In this document: one piece after another, positions 5,445 through 11,099 of the stretch
Layout: every line of letters starts with the position of its first letter
Position numbering within the stretch: the stretch's first letter is position 1
Source: JBBDSV01 sp040904785
Lineage (GTDB): Bacteria > Actinomycetota > Nitriliruptoria > Nitriliruptorales > Nitriliruptoraceae
Assembly (NCBI GenBank): GCA_040904785.1
Contig: JBBDSV010000010.1
Span: 1 to 11,099 of the forward strand
Reading direction: 5' to 3'
DNA length: 11,099 bases
Translations under genes and position numbers: made by a program
The notes under the pieces: model-generated
What the model was told of the DNA's origin: nothing
The model's input: only the letters and a program-made list of their open reading frames with translations
Databases searched by the model: none

Positions 5445-6274
5445 TCACGGTCCAGCGCGGCGATCCGATGCTGGCGCACGTCGGTGAGCCGCTCACCCAG
5501 GAACTGCGCGCCGAGTGTGCGGAACCGCAGGGGGTCGCCGGTCGTGAGCACGGTCAGCGACCCGCCGTCGGCCGTGGACCGCGTTCGCTGCCATCCGGCG
5601 GTGACCAGCAGATCACGCACGTCGAACGCCGTCTCGTCGGCGCTCGACACGAGCGTGATGTGTCGCCCCGCGACTTCTGAAATCGGGCGAGCGAGCAGCG
5701 GAAAGTGGGTGCAGCCCAGAACGAGCGTGTCCACCCGAGCGGTCAGTCGCGGAGCGAGCTGCTGATGCACACGCGCGTAGGTTTCGGCATCGTCTGCTCG
5801 TCCTTCTTCGACGAGCTCGACGAAACCCGGGCAGGCGTACGTCTCGGCGTCGATCTCAAGGCCGAGACGGGCGACCGCGTGCCCGTACGCCCCGCTCGCA
5901 GCGGTCAGCCGGGTGCCAATGACGAGCACGCGGCGGGTCCGGCTGGTGCTCGCTGCCGCGCGCAACGCCGGTTCGACAACACCGACGACGGGGATGTCGA
6001 ACCGTGCCCGCAACGTGTCGAGTGCGGCGACCGTCGCCGAGTTGCACGCGACAACGAGCAGCTTGATGCCGCGCGCAACGAGATCGTCAGCGATGGCGAC
6101 TGCGAACCGGCGCACGTCATCGACGGACCGTTCGCCGTACGGATAGCGCGCGGTGTCACCGAGGTAGATGAGATCCTCGGCGGGAAGCAGGTCACGGAGC
6201 GACTGCACGACGGTCAATCCGCCGAGTCCGCTGTCGAAGATGCCGATGGGTTGTTCGCGCACGCGTGCTGCCAT
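5429..6274 (-). CDS. murI: Glutamate racemase MurI
   Basis: Cofactor-independent racemase of 281 aa that makes D-glutamate for peptidoglycan from L-glutamate in the cytoplasm. The N-terminal IGIFDSGLGGLTV (Asp14, Ser15) and IYLGDTARYPYG (36-47) are diagnostic. The two catalytic cysteines are Cys77 in VACNSAT and Cys188 in LGCTHFPLL, with His190 following and Glu157 in the central region. The ATG at 6274 gives the usual short N-terminus for the family. Its ribosome site is poor, but the GTG alternative at 6331 has none and adds an Arg-rich tail. The 3' end overlaps the M20 gene by 16 nt in convergent orientation. Upstream, a 145-bp gap separates it from the divergent dehydrogenase gene. All key residues are intact. 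Confidence 0.95.
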   Translation of the reverse strand: MAARVREQPIGIFDSGLGGLTVVQSLRDLLPAEDLIYLGDTARYPYGERSVDDVRRFAVAIADDLVARGIKLLVVACNSATVAALDTLRARFDIPVVGVVEPALRAAASTSRTRRVLVIGTRLTAASGAYGHAVARLGLEIDAETYACPGFVELVEEGRADDAETYARVHQQLAPRLTARVDTLVLGCTHFPLLARPISEVAGRHITLVSSADETAFDVRDLLVTAGWQRTRSTADGGSLTVLTTGDPLRFRTLGAQFLGERLTDVRQHRIAALDRDQDAA

Positions 6275-6419
6275 CCCGTTCGTCCACGCCACCCGTCGGC
6301 GCGATCGAGAGTTCACGCTACCGACCGCCACCCGGCGCAGGATGCGATCATCTGCCCGATCGGACTACGGTCGCTGCCTCGGCGAGCGCCGAGGGCGACA
6401 CCGACGCTGCGAGGACACC

Positions 6420-7340
6420 GTGCCGGATGCGAACTGCGCCGTGATCCCCCACGGACGGGGACACCACGATGCACTCGCCGACGCGGTTGTCGCCAGCGGT
6501 GGGCGCGTCGTCGACCCGATGGACGCCAACGCCATCATCTGGACCGATCCGTACGACGCGACGGGGCTGGGCGACCTGCTCGTCGCCAACCCGGCGATCG
6601 CCTGGATCGCGCTGCCCTTCGCGGGAATCGAACCGTTCCAGGGTCTGCTCGACCACAAGCGCGCATGGACGTGCGGTAAGGGGGTGTACGCACCGCCGGT
6701 CGCCGAGCACGCCCTCGGTCTGCTGCTCGCCGGATTCCGCGGCATCGGTGCCTATGCCCAGCGGACCACATGGAGCGCACCACAAGGGGACAACCTCTAC
6801 GGCGCCAAAGTCGTGATCTTCGGTGGCGGGGAGATCTGCCGGCAGCTGCTCGAGCTGCTGCGACCGTTCGGTGTCGAAGCAACCGTCGTTCGCAATCGTG
6901 ACGAGCCCGTCGCCGGTGCGGTGGCGACCGTCGGACTCGATGCCCGCAACGCGGTGCTCGCGGACGCCGACGCGGTCGTCCTGGCACTGGCGCTGACTCC
7001 GCGGACGCGTCGGGTCATCGACAGTGCCGCGCTTGCCTGCATGCCGCGCCACGCTTGGCTGGTCAACGTCGCGCGCGGTGCGCATGTCGACACCGATGCG
7101 CTCGTTGGCGCCCTGCAAAACGGTGAGATCGCCGGGGCCGCACTCGACGTAACCGACCCCGAACCGCTGGGCGACGATCATCCGCTCTGGGGGTTCGAGA
7201 ACGTGATCATCACCCCCCATGTCGGCAACACGCCGGAGATGGCGCGCAGCCTGCTCGCCCAGCGGGTCGCCGAGAACGTGGCGCGGTTCCGCGCCGGGGC
7301 GGAGCTACTCGGCCCCGTCGACGTCGACCTCGGCTACTGA
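6420..7340 (+). CDS. D-isomer specific 2-hydroxyacid dehydrogenase
   Basis: NAD(P)-dependent oxidoreductase of 306 aa that interconverts a 2-hydroxy acid and a 2-oxo acid. The catalytic triad of the family is present: Arg219 in NVARGAHVD, Glu248 in DPEPL and His267 in TPHVGN. The nucleotide-binding loop is VVIFGGGEIC (131-140), where Cys140 replaces the third Gly of the usual GxGxxG. The strand after it ends in VVRNR instead of an acidic residue, which may favour NADPH. The N-terminal substrate domain is short, as in glyoxylate/hydroxypyruvate reductase-like members. The start is GTG at 6420 with GAGG 5 nt upstream; the frame is open upstream to 6168, but there it lies in murI and its promoter region. 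The YbaK-like gene follows 31 nt later and is probably co-transcribed. The substrate is unknown. Confidence 0.88.
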   Translation: MPDANCAVIPHGRGHHDALADAVVASGGRVVDPMDANAIIWTDPYDATGLGDLLVANPAIAWIALPFAGIEPFQGLLDHKRAWTCGKGVYAPPVAEHALGLLLAGFRGIGAYAQRTTWSAPQGDNLYGAKVVIFGGGEICRQLLELLRPFGVEATVVRNRDEPVAGAVATVGLDARNAVLADADAVVLALALTPRTRRVIDSAALACMPRHAWLVNVARGAHVDTDALVGALQNGEIAGAALDVTDPEPLGDDHPLWGFENVIITPHVGNTPEMARSLLAQRVAENVARFRAGAELLGPVDVDLGY

Positions 7341-7371
7341 CCGCCGCAACACCCCAACGTGCGGAGGACCC

Positions 7372-7860
7372 ATGACTCAATCGATCGAGCAACGCGTGCT
7401 GGCTGCCGTCTCCGCGACCGGCCAGCCGTACGAGGTCATCGACATCGATCCGGCACTTGCCGATACGGCCGAGTTCTGCGCCCACTACGGCTATCCGCTC
7501 GACACGTCGGGAAACTGCATCCTCGTCGCCTCACGTGACGACAATCCGGTAATGGCGGCCTGCGTCGCGCTGGCCACGACCAAGCTCGACGTCAACAAGC
7601 GGGTTCGCAAGCTGCTGGGGGTGCGCAAGCTGTCGTTCGCGCCTGCGGAGCTGACCGAGCAGGTGACCGGCATGACAATCGGTGGTGTCACCCCGTTCGC
7701 GTTGCCCGGCGACATGCCGCTGTGGGTCGACACCCGGATCGCGTCGCTCGACCACGTGATCGTCGGCGGAGGCAGTCGCGCGAAGAAGCTTTCGGTGCCG
7801 CCGGCTGCACTCGAAGCGGTTGGCGGTGAATTCGTCGACGGGCTCGCCGTCGACGACTGA
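7372..7860 (+). CDS. YbaK/ProX-family (aminoacyl-tRNA editing domain) protein
   Basis: Single-domain protein of 162 aa with the YbaK/aminoacyl-tRNA deacylase fold, a family that hydrolyses mischarged tRNAs such as Cys-tRNA(Pro) or Ala-tRNA(Pro). The family core is visible: KLDVNKRVRKLLG (71-83), the conserved glycine loop TGMTIGGVTPF (99-109), and a VIVGGGSR segment (129-136) like the VSGGKRG region of E. coli YbaK. Alignment by eye to E. coli YbaK (YKTLLVA, with the catalytic Lys) puts Asn48 of GNCILVA at the lysine position, so the usual deacylase residue seems to be missing. The ATG at 7372 has GGAGG 4 nt upstream. It follows the dehydrogenase by 31 nt and ends just before a strong hairpin. 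The fold is fairly sure; the tRNA editing activity is not. Confidence 0.85.
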   Translation: MTQSIEQRVLAAVSATGQPYEVIDIDPALADTAEFCAHYGYPLDTSGNCILVASRDDNPVMAACVALATTKLDVNKRVRKLLGVRKLSFAPAELTEQVTGMTIGGVTPFALPGDMPLWVDTRIASLDHVIVGGGSRAKKLSVPPAALEAVGGEFVDGLAVDD

Positions 7861-7881
7861 TCCCGCAACCGGTGATGCGCC

Positions 7882-7913
7882 ACCGCCCGGTGGCATGGAC
7901 ACCACCGGGCGGT
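7882..7913. terminator. Bidirectional hairpin terminator between convergent operons
   Basis: A perfect 12-bp inverted repeat (ACCGCCCGGTGG / CCACCGGGCGGT) with an 8-nt loop lies in the 72-bp gap between the rightward YbaK-like gene and the leftward leuD. The position suits a terminator shared by both directions. Neither side has a T-run, as is often the case for actinobacterial terminators. Confidence 0.72.
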
Positions 7914-7932
7914 CACAACGCGTCGGCCATGG

Positions 7933-8565
7933 TCAGGACGGCGTGGGAACCTTGGGACGCCAGGATTCCCGTTGCGCCTCGAATGCCGCAATGTCGTCCT
8001 CGTGCTGCAACGTCAGCGCGATCTCATCGAGGCCGTTGATGAGCATGTTCTTGGTGTGCGCGTCGAAGTCGAACGGCACGTCGACACCTTCGAGGTCACC
8101 GACGCCGTCGGCCCGGACCCGCTGGGCGGGCAGGTCGACGGTGACCTGCACCGCCGGGTCGGCCTCGACGAGCGCGAACAGGTGCCGGATGACGTCGGCC
8201 GGCAGCGTCACGGCAGCCATCCCCGACTTGCCACAGTTTCCGCGGAAGATGTCGGCGAACGACACGGCGATCACCGCGTCGAAGCCGGACTCCTGCAACG
8301 CCCATACGGCGTGTTCCCGGGAAGAGCCGCTCCCGAAGTTGCGTCCACTGAGCAGGATCTGGGCACCCTGGTGCTCCGGCTTGTTCATGACGAAGTCCGG
8401 ATCGGGGTTGCCGTCCTCGTCGTAGCGCCGTTCGAAGAACAGGTAGGGGCCGTAGCCGGTCCGCTCCACTCGCTTGAGGAACTGCTTGGGGATGATCAGG
8501 TCCGTGTCGACGTCGTTGGCGTCGAACGGGCAGACCCGGCTGGTGATCACACTGATCGGCTTCAT
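7933..8565 (-). CDS. leuD: 3-isopropylmalate dehydratase small subunit LeuD
   Basis: Small subunit (210 aa) of isopropylmalate isomerase, which with LeuC converts 2- to 3-isopropylmalate. Diagnostic segments are FDANDVDTDLIIPKQFL (14-30), the swivelling-domain motif SGRNFGSGSSREHAVWAL (73-90), and SFADIFRGNCGKSG (102-115). Length and layout are typical of bacterial LeuD. The ATG at 8565 overlaps the leuC TGA by 4 nt (ATGA), and AGGAGG lies 7 nt upstream inside leuC, so the two subunits are probably translated in balance. It is the last gene of leuA-leuC-leuD and ends just before the hairpin at 7882-7913. Confidence 0.97.
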   Translation of the reverse strand: MKPISVITSRVCPFDANDVDTDLIIPKQFLKRVERTGYGPYLFFERRYDEDGNPDPDFVMNKPEHQGAQILLSGRNFGSGSSREHAVWALQESGFDAVIAVSFADIFRGNCGKSGMAAVTLPADVIRHLFALVEADPAVQVTVDLPAQRVRADGVGDLEGVDVPFDFDAHTKNMLINGLDEIALTLQHEDDIAAFEAQRESWRPKVPTPS

Positions 8566-9992
8566 GCTCCGACCTCCTGGGTCAGTTCGCGGACATCCAC
8601 GAAGTGGCCGTGGATCGCCGCGGCCGCTGCCATCGCGGGCGACACCAGGTGGGTGCGTCCGCGGAAGCCCTGCCGGCCCTCGAAGTTGCGGTTCGACGTC
8701 GACGCGCACCGCTCCCCCGGCTCGAGCTGGTCCGGGTTCATGCCCAGGCACATCGAGCATCCCGGGGCGCGCCAGTCGAAGCCCGCCTCGATGAGAACGT
8801 CGGCGATGCCCTCCTCTTCGGCGGCCGCCTTCACCATCGCCGAGCCGGGCACGACCATCGCGTGCACGCGGTCGGCGACCTTGTGACCCTTGACGATGTT
8901 GGCGACCACGCGGAGATCCTCGATCCGACCGTTGGTACACGAACCGATGAACACCTTGTCGAGTTCGATGTCGGTGATCGCCTCGCCGCCCGACAGTCCC
9001 ATGTAGTCGAGCGAGCGCGTCCACTGCTTCGCGGTGAACTCGTCGGGCGCCTGCGCCGGAGTGGGCACGTTGCCCGTGACCGGCACCGACATCGCCGGGG
9101 TCGTGCCCCAGGTGACGGTCGGAATGATCTTCGTCGCGTCGATGTGGGTGACCTTGTCGAACGTGGCCCCCTCATCGGTCACCAGCGCCCGCCACGCCTC
9201 CACGGCCGCATCCCAGTCGGCACCCTTCGGGGCGAACGGGCGGTCCTTCAAGTAGGCAAACGTCGTCTCGTCCGGTGCGATCAGCCCGGCACGGCCACCA
9301 CCCTCGATGGTCATATTGCAGACCGTCATCCGGCCCTCCATCGACAGTGCCTCGATGGCAGGACCGCGGTACTCGATAATGTGGCCGGTTCCCCCGTCGA
9401 CGTTGTTCACGCTGAGAATGTGGAGAATCAGGTCCTTGGCGACCGTGCCTGCCGGCAGCGTGCCGGACACCTCAACGGCCATCGTCTTTGGCCGCTCCAA
9501 CGCCAACGTCTGCGTCGCGAGCACATGCTCCACCTCGGTCGTGCCGACACCAAAGGCCAGCGTGCCGAACGCTCCGTGGGTGGCGGTGTGCGAGTCCCCA
9601 CAGGCGATCACCGACCCGGGCTGGGTGAGCCCGAGTTCGGGACTGATGATGTGAACGATGCCCTGCCGGCCACTGCCCATCTCGTAGAGCTGGATGCCGA
9701 AGTCTTCGCAGCTGCGACGCAGATGGTCCATCTGGGCGACCGACAGTTCGTCGGTGATCGGCAGCTCGCCGGACACCTGCCGGGGATCGGTCGGCACGTT
9801 GTGGTCCATCGTCGCCAGCGTCAGGTCCGGTCGACGCACACGCCGTCCGGCCTGACGGATGCCTTCGAAGGCCTGCGGCGTGGTCACCTCGTGCACCAAG
9901 TGCAGGTCGACGTAGAGCAGATCCGGCTCCCCGTCGACGGAACGCACGACGTGCTGGTCCCAGATTTTGTCGGAAATGGTCTTGGGGGTCAT
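8562..9992 (-). CDS. leuC: 3-isopropylmalate dehydratase large subunit LeuC
   Basis: Large subunit (476 aa, typical length) of isopropylmalate isomerase, an aconitase-family enzyme carrying a 4Fe-4S cluster. The three cluster ligands are Cys352 in GSCTNGR and Cys412 and Cys415 in PGCSMCLGMN. Other family motifs are DHNVPT (63-68), CGDSHTATHGAFG (131-143), the EGRMTVCNM segment (219-227) and TSNRNFEGRQG (432-442). The ATG at 9992 is preceded by a purine-rich GAGAGGA about 5-6 nt upstream. It follows leuA by 40 nt and overlaps leuD by 4 nt. A long open frame on the opposite strand (8604-10145) is a codon-bias shadow. Homoaconitase large subunit is the close alternative, but the leuA-leuC-leuD context settles it. 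Confidence 0.97.
   Translation of the reverse strand: MTPKTISDKIWDQHVVRSVDGEPDLLYVDLHLVHEVTTPQAFEGIRQAGRRVRRPDLTLATMDHNVPTDPRQVSGELPITDELSVAQMDHLRRSCEDFGIQLYEMGSGRQGIVHIISPELGLTQPGSVIACGDSHTATHGAFGTLAFGVGTTEVEHVLATQTLALERPKTMAVEVSGTLPAGTVAKDLILHILSVNNVDGGTGHIIEYRGPAIEALSMEGRMTVCNMTIEGGGRAGLIAPDETTFAYLKDRPFAPKGADWDAAVEAWRALVTDEGATFDKVTHIDATKIIPTVTWGTTPAMSVPVTGNVPTPAQAPDEFTAKQWTRSLDYMGLSGGEAITDIELDKVFIGSCTNGRIEDLRVVANIVKGHKVADRVHAMVVPGSAMVKAAAEEEGIADVLIEAGFDWRAPGCSMCLGMNPDQLEPGERCASTSNRNFEGRQGFRGRTHLVSPAMAAAAAIHGHFVDVRELTQEVGA
8573..8578 (-). promoter_or_regulatory. Ribosome binding site of leuD inside leuC
   Basis: AGGAGG on the minus strand, 7 nt before the leuD ATG at 8565 and within the last codons of leuC. 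It supports the leuD start at the ATGA overlap. Confidence 0.75.
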
Positions 9993-10032
9993 CTCGTTCC
10001 TCTCTCCTGCACGTCCCGGCGCTCGGTGCCGG

Positions 10033-11099
10033 TCACGGACGGAAGTCCGCAGTGCGATGCATCAGGCGACGCGACCGGTTCAGCGCGTCGATGTAGGCGC
10101 GGGCCGAAGCCTCGACAATGTCCGTCGACACCCCTCGACCGGTGAAGCGATCACCCTTCTCGTCCTCCACGGTCACGGTGACCTCGCCGAGGGCGTCGAC
10201 GCCGCCGGTGACCGCCGCGACGTGGAAGGTCACCAGGTTGACGTCGTCGCAACCGGTTGCGCTGCGGATCGCCGAGCAGGCGGCGTCGACCATGCCGTCA
10301 CCGTCGGCTGTCGCGTGCACGACGTCGCCGTCCCCACCGTCGTCAGCGACGATCCGAACGTCGACGTCAGCGTGCGGCTGCGAATCCGTGCCGCCCGACA
10401 CGCGCAACGCTAGCAGTTCGTACGCATCGTCCTTCTTGACCTGGGTGGCCGACAACACGATCGCCTGCAGGTCGTTGGAGTTGACCAGCCCCTTGCGGTC
10501 GGCGAACTCCTTGAACCGCGTGAATGCGGCGTCCCGCTCGTCGTCGGTGAGCTCGAACCCGAGGTCGTCGACGGCCCGGAAGAACGCGTGGCGACCCGAG
10601 TGCTTGCCCAACACGATCTGGGAACCATCGGCACCGACATCTTCGGTGCGCATGATCTCGTAGGTGAGCCGTTCGGACAGCACACCATGCTGGTGAATGC
10701 CCGATTCGTGCGCGAAGGCGTTGTCGCCGACGACTGCCTTGTTCTTCTGCACGGTGTATCCGGTGAGGCTCGACACCAGACGCGACGTCCGCGTCAGCTC
10801 CGGGGTGTGCAGGCCATGGTCGACACCCAGCAGGTCCGCACGCGTGCGGATCGCCATAACCACTTCCTCCAGCGAACAGTTGCCAGCACGCTCACCGATG
10901 CCGTTGACGGCCACCTCGATCTGGCGGGCGCCGTTGCGCACCGCTTCGAGCGAATTGGCGACCGCGAGCCCAAGGTCGTTGTGGCAATGGACGCTGACGA
11001 CGACGCCCTTGCCGTCGATGTCCGGAATCCGACGCCGCAGCTCGGCGATCCAGCCGCCGAAGTCGTGCGGCAGCGCGTAGCCGACGGTGTCGGGGATGT
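10033..11099 (-). CDS. leuA: 2-isopropylmalate synthase LeuA (partial; N-terminus outside window)
   Basis: First dedicated enzyme of leucine synthesis, condensing acetyl-CoA with 2-oxoisovalerate. The frame runs off the right edge of the window; 354 C-terminal residues are visible, out of about 510-520 for a full-length enzyme of this class. The visible part starts at IPDTVGY. It contains the metal-binding HCHND motif (His37 and His39 of the visible part), NGIGERAGN (65-73), GDNAFAHESGIHQHG and VLGKHSGRHAF. It then ends with the LeuA allosteric domain (about the last 130 residues, from DDAYELLALRVSGG), where leucine feedback inhibition normally acts. It is the first of leuA-leuC-leuD, with 40 nt to leuC. 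The promoter and any leucine attenuator would lie outside the window. Citramalate synthase is the main alternative, less likely next to leuCD. Confidence 0.95.
   Translation of the reverse strand, partial: IPDTVGYALPHDFGGWIAELRRRIPDIDGKGVVVSVHCHNDLGLAVANSLEAVRNGARQIEVAVNGIGERAGNCSLEEVVMAIRTRADLLGVDHGLHTPELTRTSRLVSSLTGYTVQKNKAVVGDNAFAHESGIHQHGVLSERLTYEIMRTEDVGADGSQIVLGKHSGRHAFFRAVDDLGFELTDDERDAAFTRFKEFADRKGLVNSNDLQAIVLSATQVKKDDAYELLALRVSGGTDSQPHADVDVRIVADDGGDGDVVHATADGDGMVDAACSAIRSATGCDDVNLVTFHVAAVTGGVDALGEVTVTVEDEKGDRFTGRGVSTDIVEASARAYIDALNRSRRLMHRTADFRP

Noticed and set aside
8604..10145. A 513-aa open frame on the plus strand opposite leuC
   Set aside because: It is Arg/His/Val-rich with no recognisable domain and lies exactly opposite leuC, whose cluster cysteines and motifs are intact; it is a GC-bias shadow.

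Overview
The window looks like a chromosomal, housekeeping stretch from a high-GC actinobacterium. G+C is roughly two thirds by eye, GTG starts are frequent, Shine-Dalgarno sites are good, and LeuB and the thioredoxin-like lipoprotein resemble their Mycobacterium tuberculosis counterparts. A lineage such as Acidimicrobiia would fit, but that is a guess. There are no tRNA or rRNA genes, CRISPR arrays, insertion sequences or phage genes.

Layout. At the left, 1-178 is non-coding. Next comes a leftward cluster leuB-ilvE-dodecin (179-2458), read from a 164-bp region it shares with a rightward gene for a small Cys/Trp-rich protein of unknown function (2623-3039). That gene collides tail to tail with a leftward pair: a secreted thioredoxin-fold lipoprotein (3604-4206) and a HAD hydrolase (2969-3604). 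Then follow a rightward M20 peptidase/amidohydrolase (4284-5444), leftward murI (5429-6274), and a rightward pair of a 2-hydroxyacid dehydrogenase and a YbaK-like protein (6420-7860). A strong hairpin at 7882-7913 separates these from the leftward leuA-leuC-leuD operon (7933 to beyond 11099; leuA is cut by the window edge). The leucine pathway from isopropylmalate synthase to the final transamination is therefore encoded here in two leftward blocks.

The main discovery candidate is the lipoprotein gene at 3604-4206. Its reading frame contains one in-frame TGA (3904-3906), exactly where the nucleophilic Cys of the thioredoxin CxxC motif should be: the protein reads WAPW-(TGA)-PTC. Coding continues intact for 99 codons on the far side, including the cis-Pro region. 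A hairpin just downstream of the TGA has a GGUC loop and fits the general form of a bacterial SECIS element. The simplest reading is a selenocysteine-containing (UPTC) DsbE/TlpA-like oxidoreductase. Ordinary annotation would split it into two fragments. TGA is a normal stop for most other genes here, so any recoding would have to be local. A sequencing error or a recent nonsense mutation remains possible.

Smaller oddities are a HAD enzyme with Met in place of the usual acid/base Asp, a YbaK-like protein without the catalytic Lys, a dehydrogenase with GGGEIC instead of GxGxxG, and the unrecognised CxxC/CxxC, Trp-rich protein.
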